From NCBI GenBank assembly GCA_950097015.1, contig CATNEN010000007.1, forward strand, positions 11,533,001-11,597,000: 64,000 nucleotides of DNA. Direction: 5' to 3'. How positions within the stretch are numbered: the stretch's first letter is position 1; the number at the start of each line of letters is the position of its first letter. The notes beneath the pieces are model-generated. The model was not told the DNA's origin. It saw only the letters and a list, made by a program, of their open reading frames with translations, and did no database searches. The stretch comes from Macrostomum hystrix. Lineage: Eukaryota > Platyhelminthes > Macrostomidae. Made by a program: the position numbers and the translations under genes. Shown here one piece after another: positions 46,011 through 57,208 of the stretch.

Positions 46011-47457
46011 GACAACTGATGCATTCACGCCTCCAAGCAAGTTCTCAACCGGCCAGGGAAGATTATGCTCAATTAGGAGCAGCAACTCAAACAGTTGCCT
46101 TACCTGCTATCTTTATCGGCAGCGCCAAACAAGCTGGGGGGACAGTTAGAGATACACGGATTGGACGGTGAGGAGGCGAGCCCACTACAGGAAGGCTGCG
46201 TGTTGAGTTTGCATGCCAGTTTTCAAAAGAAGTCCAGCCTCGCCCCGGACCTGCTCCGCCCCTCATTGGCTGCAGGCGGGGCAGGTCCCGGCGGGCGGAG
46301 ACAGCGGGCGAGAGACACCACAAGGGACGGGCAGCAAAAGCCGAGATGAGTCGGGGCAAAAACAGGCAGAAAGCCGTTCCCCCGAGTTAGGGAAGTTTCC
46401 TTTCGCCCTCATCTGCGACTTCCCCTCCACTCTCGTATTTTACTCTCATACTCGCTGGCGTACTCTGGCTGCTTCTGCGGGCTCAGCTGCATCAGGCGCA
46501 TCTCCGCCTTTGTTGTTCGCCCCGCGAGATGCGGAGAAGTGCGACTCGCGGCTAACCAGCTGCTAGATGTCGCTCACAGTGTGATGAGACATGCGGGCTT
46601 AGCCCCTGCCCATCATGCCGCCCAGGCCTAGCCCAGTGTTTGATTTCTGGAGGTACCTGTTGTGTTGCGGTTTCATTTGTTTTTTTAGACTCGCCCGATT
46701 GGGCCTGCCAGTCATTTGTGAGCAGCTGACCGGTACCAATGCAATGAGTATCCCGCATGTATTTGGGCGAGTGGCTTGAACCGGTAATTAGAAAGTGCAC
46801 AGTTTGCCAGCGCGAATCCGCCATTTCCCTGGGCTTCAAAAGATTTCGTGAATTTCGCGAGATCGCTTCGGTCTTAGCGCTCTGAAGCTGGGTCTCGCAG
46901 ACTCCCCCCGGACCCCGCTCACACCCACCCTACTCAGCCTCCGCTAATCCGCCAGGCGAGCCTCTGTTATCCCGGGCAAAATATTCCTCAGCTGCTCAAC
47001 CGTGAGGCACTCTGGAGAAGATTAGCTCACCTGGCTTCTGCTCGTTAATGCGGGCCTTCTGTCCTCCGTTCGAATAGTTGACGCCGGCTGGCCCGAGCTG
47101 GAGACTGTCGGGCTGAGAAGGGCGTTCTCTGAGCATTCTCTGAGCATGCGGCTCGCTTAATCTTAGCCAGCCGAGGAAAATCGCTGAGAAATACACCTGA
47201 AGCAGCTCCTTGCTTACAGCGGACTTGAAGCAAAGCCACTTTGCATTTAACAAATAACGATAAAGTTAAATCGCATTGTCACTGCGTGTCTTATGAATAA
47301 TGTCACAGTACAGAAATGCATTTTAACTCACTATTCACCACTAGAGGCTCTCCAATGTTCTACCTGTGAGACTCGAACTTACCACCAACCAACCGCTGGA
47401 ACTGCCTCCAAACTGGTGACAATTTTCAAGACGTTACTGCAATTGCAAATTGCTCAC
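46011..47457. other. Non-coding, mostly GC-rich
   Basis: No gene recognised. It may contain further exons of the lectin gene (minus strand), which ends phase 1 at 47458 and must continue, but no exon could be picked with confidence. Confidence 0.35.
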
Positions 47458-50400
47458 CTGCACAGGTGTAGTTCACGAACAGGTACTTGTAGTTTTTCGG
47501 ACACGGATCGCCGCCGAAGTTGGAGTTGCTGGCCACGAAGCTGCAGCTGGTCCGGTTGTCGCATTGGTTCCGCACGAAGCTCTGAGAGTTCGGACTCCAG
47601 CAGTTGGTCATGCTGTTGGTGGTCTGAGTGCAGGAGGTTGAGAACTCCTGCGACTTGCCGAACATCGCGAAGGCCGTGCTGATGAAGCCGGATAAGCAGT
47701 TGAGGTCCGCGACCGCGTTCTCGCAGACCAGCAGTGATTGGACCGCTGCGGGGAAGTCACTTACGGCTGAATCATTTCTTGCTTATCCGATCTCCTCGCA
47801 CCAGTCTCCAGCTTCAACTTGGCGGATGTTCTCGCAATTATGTTGATTTCATTCTTATCAACTTTGATTCTTGCCCGTTAGCAACTTAGTGTAGTTTGAA
47901 CAGTCAAATACTCTCATGTCGCTATTAAAAGTAGCATGCGTTGCACGTACGCGTTTCGTTTTGATCGTGTTTGCCCGATTGCCCGAACCGAATGGCTTGA
48001 TGTGATGTGCTCCAGGGCTACTCAACTATGCTAACAAAAATGTTTGCCAGGTGTGTGCCGTGCTGCAGGGCGCATTCTAAAATGATGGCTTCCCAGAAAA
48101 AATCCTCACAATGAGCACCCAGAAATGACACAGCCGATAGTAGGCCTACTGTCAGTCAATGAAAAGTGCTCAGGCTTCATTGGCTAGTTTTGCTCATGCA
48201 GAGAGCACTCCATTGTGCTTGGTTCGCAGTGTTTCAGCGCTTCTGGTAGAGTTACCATAACCTTTGCGCATTGTTAAGGCAGTGAATGAGTTTGTGCTGA
48301 AATTAATTCAATAATCCGAGGGTCAATTCCCAATAGTTACCTGGAGACCGTAGGTACCATAGTACCACCAAACAGCACTCAACGTGCATATTGACTAATA
48401 TGGACAAGCCCTGCTTAGGCCTGTGAATGCCGCACTGGCGCGTTTAAAACCTTTTCCGATCTGATCCAGTTTGTGCAACATATCCGTTCCGGTCGGAATG
48501 GTACGCAGAGCTTACCATAGACTACCATAGACATTCCAGTCTGCTAGAATTTTGGAATGGGTCTAGAGGGCTTGAGAAAAGCAGCAGAAAAAATATCTTC
48601 ATGTGTGTATACTAACCAATGTACATAATGGCATCGGTATGCCACTGTAAAATCCGTCTATGGTCTGGGGTCTTGACCATAGAGTAGTTAGCTATCGAAA
48701 ATACTACATTGTAGTGTATATCACGATTTTTGTCTCACTACGCTGAGTACTCGCTGAGTACTTGCTGACTCGAGGAACTAATCTGACCTGCACTATCCGG
48801 TCCGATCGTGGTGTGCCGATTGAACTCAGGCAGTCGAATGTGCCGCCGAATGATGTTGGCTTCATGCGCAACGGCTCCGTGCTTGTAGCTAAAATAGTAG
48901 AGAGAAAAGAGAGCGGTCTGAAGACTCTGTACCTACTGGATACGAAGGAGGCGGCTTCCAGAGTGCCAGTCAGATCGACGCATCATCCGTGGTGGAGGAG
49001 AAGCCATCGTGCAGAAGTGCAGATCTGCATTGACCTACAACCGATGCATGGGCGGCGTTGACCGAATGGATGGTCACATGCAGCCCCATCAACCTGGCAG
49101 AAAAACCATGAAGTGGTTTCTGAAGCTTGGTCTGCACCTGTTCCTGCAAATGGTTCGGAATGCTTGGATTGTGTACTGTCGGTGTGCCGGGCGGAAGGTT
49201 TTTTCCAAGTTTCTGGAGGCCAGCATTCGCGAATTGGTGCAGTGCACTGGAGGGAGTAGAAAGCGACCGGCTGCTGTAACTCTGGCAGTCCAGGCAATCG
49301 GTCTGATCGGCCCGCACTTTCCAACAAAAATAACGGCTCGCGAGAGTCAACCGAGACCTACGAAGCGGTGCCGCGTCTGCTATCGAGCTGGAAGCAGCAA
49401 GCGTACAATCTACTGCTGCCCGGAGTGCCCAGGTGCGCCTGGTCTGTGCCTGGAAGGCTGCTTTCAAGAATGGCACGCCTAGTTGCAGTCTGGTTGATTA
49501 ACTACAAGCATTAAAAACTTAATATTATCGAATTGTTGCGAGACTAAATTAAATTCAACCATTTTAAACACGTTTTCAGTTTCAATTAGCTTAAAAAACT
49601 ATTGCCAGTATAATTATTATAACTCAACCAGTCTAATATAGCAGACTTTAACCAGTGTTATCTAGCATATTTTAACCTTTCACATAGCCTAATTCGATAT
49701 ATCCTAAAGCGTACTGCAACCTGTCTTGGAATACAAAAATGTAAAAATATTGTTGTATGGAGAATATACGAGTATGCTTGGGTAAGCCCTGCTTACCATG
49801 ACGACCGGAACGGATAAACATTTTTGGCCATAGACACTAATTTGCTTGCTTTGGGCCAGACGGGAATTGGTGTGTAAGTAGTGTGCGTGTGTGCTCAGGA
49901 ATCGGTAGAATGGCTTCTCGCTGGCTGCAGGTCGACTGTCACCAAATTGTGTACCATTGCCCACAGCCCTCCAGCAAATATTCTTATTATTCTTATTAAT
50001 ATTAGAACTCTAGCTCGGGTATGGGGTAGCATGAGTGTATTTTGTATTGCATGCGCATATTTCACAGGCAGAGATTTCAGCAATTGGGGTACGCTGTCTA
50101 TTTACATCTACTATGAAATGCAGAGCATATTTGTGGCTCTTCACACAGACGCCCGGGCCGGAAAGTCCGCGTGGCCTGTGTCTGAGTCTGAGTCGGGCAA
50201 CTCAGTTTCAACAAAGCAAACAACTTACTCTCAGACTCCGTGTGCAATGTGCACCAACCTCAAATAGATTGCATGGCCCATTTTCTCAATCGAGCTGTGG
50301 ATCCATGAAGCATTTACTCTGCTTCTCCTTGTCAACCACTATAACCCACCCGAGACAGCATCCAAAGCTACTTGGCTGAAGAAATGTTTGCAATGGAACA

Positions 50401-50792
50401 CTGACAAGCTTTTGGGTAGCAACTGAAAATTCCCCATCTCAGTGAAGTCTCCTTGCATTCATGAAAAAACTCCAAGCCTCGAAGCCTTGATATGGTCTTA
50501 AGGGGTGACTCGCGCCAAGATACATTGCCACGTATCCGCGTGTGTGCTCAGGATCTGCGGAATAGGCAGAATTGACTCCGCTGGCTACGGGTCCTCTGTC
50601 ACCAAATGAAGCGTCAGTGGCCGCAGTCCCCCTACAGATATCGCTATTAGGTGTGGTCTCACCTGCATCTCCAGTGCCCGCAGCGATAAGAGTGAGCACG
50701 AGTATAGCTGTGTGCCAGGGCGGAGTCATCGCGTCGCGTCTGCAGACTTGGAGAAACTTTGTTCTCCGGCACTTTCCGCACAATTTCATCAT
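47458..50792 (-). CDS. Secreted SUEL-type (rhamnose/galactose-binding) lectin, partial
   Basis: Exon 50792-50669 encodes a signal peptide (MTPPWHTAILVLTLIAAG... if the internal Met is used) and ends GATGCAG|GTGAGA in phase 1. Exon 47745-47458, after TTCCCCGCAG, fits that phase and encodes a galactose-binding lectin domain: VCENAVADLNCLSG, then CWSPNSQSFVRNQCDNRTSCSF, then ASNSNFGGDPCPKNYKYL and VNYTC. The DPCPxTxKYL-type block is the signature of the sea-urchin-egg-lectin fold. The exon ends at a CAG|GTGAGC donor, so at least one more exon should follow downstream (lower coordinates), not identified. The usual N-terminal ANGR-type block is not obvious. Intron 1 (2.9 kb) holds a piggyBac transposase fragment in the opposite orientation. 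Linking the two exons is inference from phase and the signal peptide. Confidence 0.72.
48762..49482 (+). pseudogene. piggyBac transposase C-terminal fragment
   Basis: The first frame (to about 49000) carries SNVPPNDVGFMRNGSVLVAK, which matches the pre-catalytic C-terminal third of piggyBac DDE transposases. After a frameshift at about 48990-49010 come LTYNRCMGGVDRMDGHMQ (family YN--MGGVD--D, with the last catalytic Asp region) and a Cys-rich RING-like tail CRVCYRAGS...YCCPECPG...LCLEGCFQEWH. It is truncated at the 5' end and terminated by TAG at 49480-49482. No TTAA-flanked inverted repeats were found. It lies inside the lectin gene's first intron in antisense orientation. Confidence 0.88.
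49870..50005 (+). repeat. Partial SINE copy (3' part)
   Basis: GTGCTCAGGAATCGGTAGAA, CTGGCTGCAGGTCGACTGTC, CACCAAATTGTG, CCATTGCCCACAGCCCTCC and an ATTCTTATTATTCTTATTAAT tail, the same 3' module as the copies at 51.6 and 63.7 kb. Confidence 0.65.
50525..50655 (+). repeat. Partial SINE copy overlapping the lectin signal-peptide region
   Basis: GTGTGTGCTCAGGATCTGCG, TTGACTCCGCTGGCTACGGG, TCCTCTGTCACCAAATGA and GTGGCCGCAGTCCCCCTAC match the SINE 3' module. It lies immediately downstream of the exon donor at 50669, within intron 1. Confidence 0.55.
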
Positions 50793-51396
50793 CGACTAAG
50801 CTGGTATATTGATCGATGTCTCTGCTTTCATGCCATATGACTGGTCTCAGAGGTGCTCAGGTGTAGTGGACAGAGCAGCCAACGCGAACTCCCAGGCATC
50901 AATTTGCATTGGCCAATCTGATTCTGGTTGATTCTCTGCTGAGTTTCTGGCATTAGGCTAATTAATCTTATCTGGCCTCTCTACCAAATAAGAGGCCTTT
51001 GTCCATCGGACCAAGTAAAAAGCTAAGTAAGCTAGCTTTATAAAAAGAGAATAAGAACTACGGAACCAAACGTATGTTCTGTCGACGCTTTTTGTCCCAA
51101 TCGGACATTGTCGAGGTGTAAACGACGATGCTTTCCATTTTAGTAGAGCATAGAGACAAGCGAAATTATATGAAAGGTAAGCGAGCTTCTGACAATCGTT
51201 TTTGTGTTAAAAGGAATTCTGTTTGGACACTAGGAGTCAAACGGAATTCCGTGAGACTCATTAGGGGGCAAAAGGACCCATTTTGTCTCTTAAAAAGGAA
51301 GCTAACTCAAAGCCTTTCCAGTGCACTGTTTCAATTTAAAGTCGTTCGTGAATGTACCGACACAGAATATTAAGGTACATGTGCATCACGGTGCTG
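50793..51396. other. Upstream of the lectin gene, nothing recognised
   Basis: AT-rich sequence that probably includes the lectin promoter (minus strand). Confidence 0.35.
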
Positions 51397-51740
51397 AGTG
51401 CAGTGTGGTTAACGCGTTTGCCTCTCGCACCAAGGTCCCTGAGAACGATTCCGAGGCCGCATTAATCCGCGGAGAGAAGGCTTGGGGGCTTGTCGTGCAA
51501 TTTATCACCTTGAGCGCCAAACCTCAAAGGCAAAGTGAAAGTGTACACTGCCTGACGATGAGTCAGAAGTAGACGTCCTGTTTGAGTGTGTGCCTGCGTA
51601 CTGGTATCTGTGTGCATGTGTGCTCTGAGTCACCGGAACGGGCTGCGCGTCCACTGTCACCAAATTGTGAGCCATTGCCTGCAGCCCTCCTGCAGTTGTC
51701 ATTTTTATTTATGTTTATATTTATATTATTATTATTGGAT
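51397..51740 (+). repeat. Near-complete tRNA-derived SINE
   Basis: tRNA-like head GTGTGGTTAACGCGTTTGCC (A-box region) and CACCAAGGTCCCTGAGAACG ATTCC (B-box region). The body follows (GGCTTGGGGGCTTGTCGTGC, GTGAAAGTGTACACTGCCTG), then the 3' module (GTGTGCTCTGAGTCACCGGA, CACTGTCACCAAATTGTGAG, GCAGCCCTCCTGCAGTTGTC) and an ATTATTATTATTGG tail. Confidence 0.8.
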
Positions 51741-52046
51741 GCGCATCACATACTTCAGACAGCATGTCGAGAAAAAAGACAAATAATCAAAGTTTCAATA
51801 ACCAAAAAAGTTTCTCTTGAAGACAAAAAGTTCTGCTTAAAGTTAAAAAAGGCGAAAGCCTGCGGTTTTTTTTGGTGAATCTTTAGAAAAAGTGTTTTAA
51901 GCAGTTTAAAGTCCAAAAGCAGGTTACTTACGGTGTGTACTTACTAGCGCATATGTATGATCGCAAAGTGATGTCAGGCACTCCAATCAGTGCACTCGAA
52001 GTACTTAGCAATTAGTGTGAAAAACTGCAACTGACTGGAGCAGCTC

Positions 52047-52090
52047 ACCTCCGCAGGTGTAGTTCACGAACAGGTACTTGTAGTTGCCAG
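52047..52090 (-). pseudogene. Fragment of a second SUEL-lectin exon 3' end
   Basis: Minus strand encodes NYKYLFVNYTC followed by GGAG|GTGAGC, almost identical to the 3' end and donor of the lectin exon at 47458. Upstream of it the sequence is unrelated AT-rich DNA, so only about 40 bp of the exon survive. Confidence 0.7.
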
Positions 52091-53176
52091 AGTCATTATA
52101 TCTATTTATTATATCTGTAATAACCGTGGATGCAATTGCTTAGTCTATGGTCGGACTCACGACTTGGCGGTTCGCAATGTCTAATGAACTTTTGGATGCA
52201 GCTAAATTCACTGCCGAAAATAGCTAACGTACACTCTTCTAGCGACAGTACACTCTGCTTCTTAGTTCGGAAGTTAAACAACTAAAAGATAAGGTGACTT
52301 GGGATAGGCTAGTTAAGCCTATGCAAATAAATGAAGCTATTGTCAAAACGATGTCAATACAAGCATAAAAAAGGAAAAATTAATCTAGAAATGCACCATT
52401 AACATAATACACTAATGCATAATAGCTCGTACATATCCCCCGTAAAAAAGCACTAGAGATTTCCGTTTTAACTTTCAGGTAAAAGTGGTCTTCAAATATT
52501 TGGTATCGAAACTCGAGCTCTGCGTGCAGTTTAAACGTTGCTTTAATCGTCCTAGGGGACGCCCTTCACCACATGCGCTAATTTTAAGTATTAAATTCGT
52601 TCAGAAACTTGTGAGGTAAGTGCCGACAACAATAGCACTATGGACCTGGGTTGATGGTGTAGCATTGTGTCTGAGTGCTGCATTCGCTAAAATAAATATT
52701 GCTTTTAAGAATTTGTGTCTTAAAAGTGTCTTTCAGTCAGGGTTAGCCGTGACTCAGGTAAACAGGTTGGCAGCTCAGGCCAGTTAAATCCCACACAGCC
52801 GATCTATGTGGAATCAATGGATGGAATCAGTGGAACATAGCTTTTCCATGGCATTGAAATCCAGGAGCAAACAAAAAAGCAAAGCCGATTTCAGAAGGAA
52901 AGCGGCTCAGGTAAGATTCCTTGTCAACGCAAAGCAAGGAAGAAAACATTTTCGCTGCGACAAAAGCAACAGAAGAGCGCTTTGCATCCAGAATACTAAC
53001 TATACTACTAGCTCACAAAACAAGTAGTAAGGCAACGAAACAAAGCTAATGACGATTCAACCAATTGGACACAATGGGACACAAGCACCACTCTGCCTAA
53101 AAACAATAAAGAGGAGCTGAAAGTGCGCCTGAGCCGCCTCAAACCAGCTCAGCAATTACAGCAGTGCTCAGACAGC
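52091..53176. other. Intergenic, 5' flank of fucolectin-like copy 1
   Basis: No gene recognised. The last about 120 bp (from 53060) are nearly identical to the 120 bp before copy 3 (59600-59706), including CACAAGCACCACTCTGCCTA and AAAAACAATAAAGAGGAGCT, so they probably contain the shared promoter and 5' UTR. Confidence 0.5.
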
Positions 53177-54297
53177 ATGGCTGCGGTGAGCAACAAACGG
53201 CGCCTCCTGCTGATGTTCTCTGCTGCCGTGGCAGCCGCAGCTGGTCTGGCAGCGGGCAGCCACAGCTTCCTGCGACCAACCGCCTGCGCTGCTGGCGCGA
53301 CCTCCGTGAACTCCAGCGGCGGTGTGCGAAGCCTCACAGAGTGCAGCCTCCGCTGCATCGACTTCAGTTGGTGTGCCGCACTGCTGATTGGACGGACCGG
53401 CTGCTGCGACTGCGCCCTGATCGACTGGGAGCTGTACTATGGCTCCTGGTTCGGCCATGGAGTCGTCTGTCCCAGCGGCTTGTTTGAGAAGGAGGCGTGT
53501 GAGTCGGACTCGCTCGTAAACAATGGATTTCATTGCAGCAGATAAGATGCTCGAAGTTTGAATACGAAGAATTTTTTTTTAATATTTCACCTATACAGGG
53601 CGTATCACGTACCAGGTATCAGGTATCAGGTAACAGGTATCAGGCATCAGGTGTCAGGTACCATCCGGTATCTTCAGGTATCATCAGGTATCAAGTATCA
53701 GGAAACATGTATTAGGTATGAGAAATCATGCATCCAGGTTACCGGCATCGTGTATCAGGTATCAGACATCGGATAATAAAGTACGGGAGATCAGCGAATC
53801 AACGCTTCTAAAAAGCAGATTAAATTTACGTTCTTTGGAAACTCCTCAGTGTTCAAATTTGTGAGTGACTTCTGACAAAATAATTTTCAGCCGTGGAGGT
53901 GCTGCCGTTCTCCAGCTGCGATCAGATCAGCATGAACTTCAACGCCTCTTGCGACAGAGCCATGGACGGCAGCACGCAGCAGATGTTCATCACCGGCTCG
54001 TGCTCGCACACTCCAGCAAACAACTACAACTGGTGGCGGGCCAGTTTGCCTGAGCGGGCCTTCATCGAGACCGTCGCCCTGTACAACCGTCAGGATTGCT
54101 GCCCAGAACGACTGAACAACTTCACCATCAGCATCGATGGCTCAGTGTTCGCCTATTACTTTTCTGCCAACGCGTTCTCGGTGAAGAACTTCAGCTGCGG
54201 TCGAGTCGGCCAGACGGTTCAGGTGGACCAGTACACAAGCGCCTACAATGTTCTGACCCTGTGCGAGGTGATGGTGTACGGCAGGCGTTTCCGATGA
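53177..54297 (+). CDS. Secreted PAN-like/fucolectin-domain protein, copy 1 (two exons)
   Basis: Exon 1 is 53177-53498, with donor GCGT|GTGAGT (phase 1). Exon 2 is 53891-54297 after ATAATTTTCAG. The product is 242 aa. Residues 1-30 form a signal peptide (RRLLLMFSAAVAAAAGLAAG). Residues about 31-107 are Cys-rich (LTECSLRCIDFSWCAAL, GCCDCALIDWELYYGSW), spaced like a PAN/apple module. Residues 108-242 form a fucolectin/FTP-type beta-sandwich: CDRAMDGSTQQMF, CSHT, NWWRASLPERAFIETVALYN, RQDCCPERLNNFTISI and LTLCEVMVYGRR. This fold usually binds fucose and is common in innate immunity or mucus proteins. The binding specificity here is unknown. The intron contains a degenerate (CAGGTATCAGGTAT)n array at 53599-53770. 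Confidence 0.85.
53599..53770. repeat. (CAGGTATCAGGTAT)n degenerate array in the copy 1 intron
   Basis: About fifteen imperfect 7-14-bp units of ATCAGGT(A/G)(T/C). An almost identical array is in the copy 2 intron (57547-57718). Copy 3 retains only a few units (60105-60150). Confidence 0.85.
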
Positions 54298-54861
54298 GCA
54301 CTCATGATAACAATGAGCCTTTTACTATTTCATGCAATGAAATCTTATTGACAAGAGTCTAGAAACGAGCTTGTTGCAAGGGGCGTCTCTGACAACGGAA
54401 TTTGTTAACTGATCGCTTTTTCCTCCTCTTCTTGATTGATGTCAACGAACGGCTCTTCAGCCTGCAAACTGGGGAAGTTAGGACCTCTAATTTATGCCAA
54501 TTTGCAAGCGCAAGAAAATGCAGTTTGACAATGCTTCCTAGATGGAACAGAATCTGCAGAGTTTAACTACTCGCTTGATTAGGACGAAAGAAAACCGGAT
54601 TTTGCTTCTTTGCCAAAAAATTAAACAAAAGATTTTGCTGTACAGGTACTATTTATTGTTCATTTTTTATGCTATAATGCTAAAAGTGCACAGTACTGCC
54701 GCATTCGCAGGAAGAATACAAGAGCAATCTGCCCTGCCTTGTGTTTGTGCCTGCATACAGCGATAGCCTCGACAGTGATAACTGAATCGCTGAAGGTCAC
54801 ACCGAGCTCTCGGGGCTGTTTTAAGGTAATTTTCGATAAAAATTGTAGCATAAAATTTGCA
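54298..54861. other. 3' flank of copy 1
   Basis: The first about 250 bp (to about 54545) are nearly identical to the flank of copy 3 (60663-60925), so they belong to the duplicated unit and probably include the 3' UTR. No further gene. Confidence 0.6.
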
Positions 54862-55165
54862 GGAGGGCTGTTAGCACTGGCACAAGACATGCTAACAGAA
54901 GAGGAGGGTTCCGCTGACTCCTGAGCACACACACACACAGATGCTGTAGGCAGGCACACGCTAACACAAGGTGTACATCTGCCCGGACTTTCTCATTGAA
55001 AGGCAGTGCACAGTCCCTGTGCCTTGTATGTTGGCCCTAAAATACGTAAATTTCATGACAAGCCCCCAAGCCTTCTCTCCGCTGCTGGAGTCCAAAAATG
55101 TGGCCTCACCGCGGAATCGAGCTTAAGGATCTTGTTGCGAGACGCAAACACGTTAGAGCGCTCTA
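54862..55165 (-). repeat. Near-complete SINE copy (reverse orientation)
   Basis: Reading the minus strand gives a tRNA-like head ending ACGTGTTTGCGTCTCGCAAC, then AGATCCTTAAGCTCGATTCC (B-box), the body with GGCTTGGGGGCTTGTCATGA, and the 3' module GTGTGTGCTCAGGAGTCAGC ... CAGCCCTCCTGCAAATTTTA. Confidence 0.75.
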
Positions 55166-56510
55166 TGAAATGCTTATGCTGTAGTACAAGATGATAGTCT
55201 GAATCATTTATGGTTTTAAAAAAAAATTTTGTTATATTAAAACTAATATTACTGTTGTACCTGTGGTAGCGTGGCACACACAATTGATAAAATGACCAAG
55301 ACAGGGAACGCTAAGACTCAGATGGGGTTTTACCGGCACACTGATGCTTCCTAGCAGTGGAGCGACCGGGTAGTCAGGCTTGGGATCGCTAACTTCTCCC
55401 GCAAAGATGGGATCAGGGATCCCAAGTAATCTCGGACTTAGTGAAATTGCGTGTTTCTGTCTCTTAGACTGAACACAAGGTAGAGTTCTAAACTCCTAAC
55501 GAAACGCAAAACGCATTAATAAAATCTAGCCTAGGTGCTCGACAAGGGTGCTTGAAGTTAACTACAACGATGCAAACACCATCCCGTTTATTTTTTGGAC
55601 TGTGCTCTACTCATAGTAGGAGCATTTGAGCGATGTTCTGCCAGTCTTCTTCCGAACCGAAGCGATTGCACCATGGAGTGCAATGTGAGTCAGTGCGCAC
55701 ACAGAGCTGGAACGAGAGAGAGAAGGAGGGGGTGGCGAGTGGAAATGAGTGTGCACGGGTAACCGCAAACATCCCTACACCCGAGCCCTCCCACGGTACC
55801 TAGACTGCTCTGACTGGAGGCTGCTCAGCATTATATATGTTTATTGCTGGTATTCTATTATATGCGATATAATATATATTCTATTTTATTATATTTTTTA
55901 AATCAAGCTCTCTATACTGAAAATAAGCTTCTTGTTCATAGGTTCCTGAGGACTACTGAGGCCATCCTTCGCTTCTTACATTTTACCTGGCACTAAGTAA
56001 TATACTCTCGCCGGTGGGGAACATTTTGGCGTGAAAATTAATTGCTAATTAAAGCATTTTCCAACACCTCTGTTAGTAGGAAGCAGGAGTGCTTTGGCGG
56101 GGAAGAGCAGCAGCGATGCTTTGACGCGGACGCGCTGTTGTGGCAAACAGTTCTGACGCATGGCCAATTCTTAAGCTTCTTTCAAGAATGCTTGTCAGCA
56201 AATTTACACAACGATTCACTAGCCAGCTGTGAATTAGCCAAGAAAAAGAAAAAATATGTTATTCTCGAATTTTATCAGATGTGACAAGACAAACTTAGTC
56301 AATGTTGAATACATCTTTCAGCACCCCTCTATCGGCTGGGGAGTGCAGAGGGCCATCAAGTCCCCAGAAAAACTCAGCATGCAAAACTGCACTTTGCAAA
56401 GAAGAATAATTCAAAGCCTTCTCATTGTCACAAATTGAAGCCTAAAAAAGCACAAGCAGCTAATCCTCATCTGTTAAAAGCTAAAGACTGGCATCTAGAG
56501 ATCCAGGAAG
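55166..56510. other. Intergenic, nothing recognised
   Basis: AT-rich around 55830-55910 (mostly A/T octamers), otherwise mixed. No coding signal. Confidence 0.4.
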
Positions 56511-56592
56511 CTGATTGAAATCGCCAGCTGTACACCATCACTTCGCACAGGGTCCGGACATTGTTGCTTCTCATGTACTGGACAGCAACGGA
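56511..56592 (-). pseudogene. Inverted fragment of a fucolectin-like exon 2 end (fourth copy)
   Basis: The minus strand encodes MRSNNVRTLCEVMVYSWRF, which matches the C-terminal end of the fucolectin-like domain (NTRSNNILTLCDVMV in copy 2, LTLCEVMVYGRRF in copy 1). Only about 80 bp survive, oriented opposite to the three main copies and about 45 bp from the 12-bp minisatellite. Confidence 0.75.
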
Positions 56593-56639
56593 ACAGGTAT
56601 AAGACTGGAAAGGAGAATGAAACAGGACAAGTCAAGGAC

Positions 56640-57075
56640 AGAAACGGGAAAGGGAACGGGACAGGAAGGGGACAGGAAGGGGACAGGAAGGGGACAGGAA
56701 GGGGACAGGAACGGGACAGGAACGGGACAGGAAGGGGACAGGAACGGGACAGGAAGGGGACAGGAACGGGACAGGAACGGGACAGGAACGGGACAGGAAG
56801 GGGACAGGAACGGGACAGGAAGGGGACAGGAACGGGACAGGAAGGGGACAGGAACGGGACAGGAACGGGACAGGAACGGGACAGGAAGGGGACAGGAACG
56901 GGACAGGAACCGGACAGGAAGGGGACAGGAACGGGACAGGAACGGGACAGGAACAGGACAGGAACGGGACAGATCAAAGAGAGCAACTGGACAGGAACGG
57001 GACAGGGCAAGGATAAAAACGGGACAGGGCAAGGATAAAAACGGGACAGGGCAGGGATAAAAACGGGACAGGAAA
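56640..57075. repeat. 12-bp minisatellite (GGGACAGGAACG / GGGACAGGAAGG)n
   Basis: About 30 units, then three 21-bp derivatives (GGGACAGGGCAAGGATAAAA AC). Related to the array at 44.7 kb. It lies between the inverted exon 2 fragment and the truncated copy 2. Confidence 0.96.
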
Positions 57076-57208
57076 AGGCGCACAATCGTGCGCACTGGCT
57101 CCTTCAACCCACCAGCGGGAAATCCGGGCAAGCGATGCGGCCCCAACTCAGCCGCATAAAATATGAATACGCCGCCTCCTGCGAGTAAATTTGCCTCCCC
57201 AAGGTATT

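Noticed and set aside
45699-46085. A 128-aa Arg-rich minus-strand frame
   Set aside because: Frame shadow of the Ser/Gly-rich candidate exon. The Arg runs come from reading Gly/Ser codons out of frame.
53499-53545. Continuation of copy 1 exon 1 to its in-frame stop (single-exon product)
   Set aside because: The GTGAGT donor at 53499 restores the frame with exon 2 in all three copies, and the intervening sequence is a simple-repeat intron.
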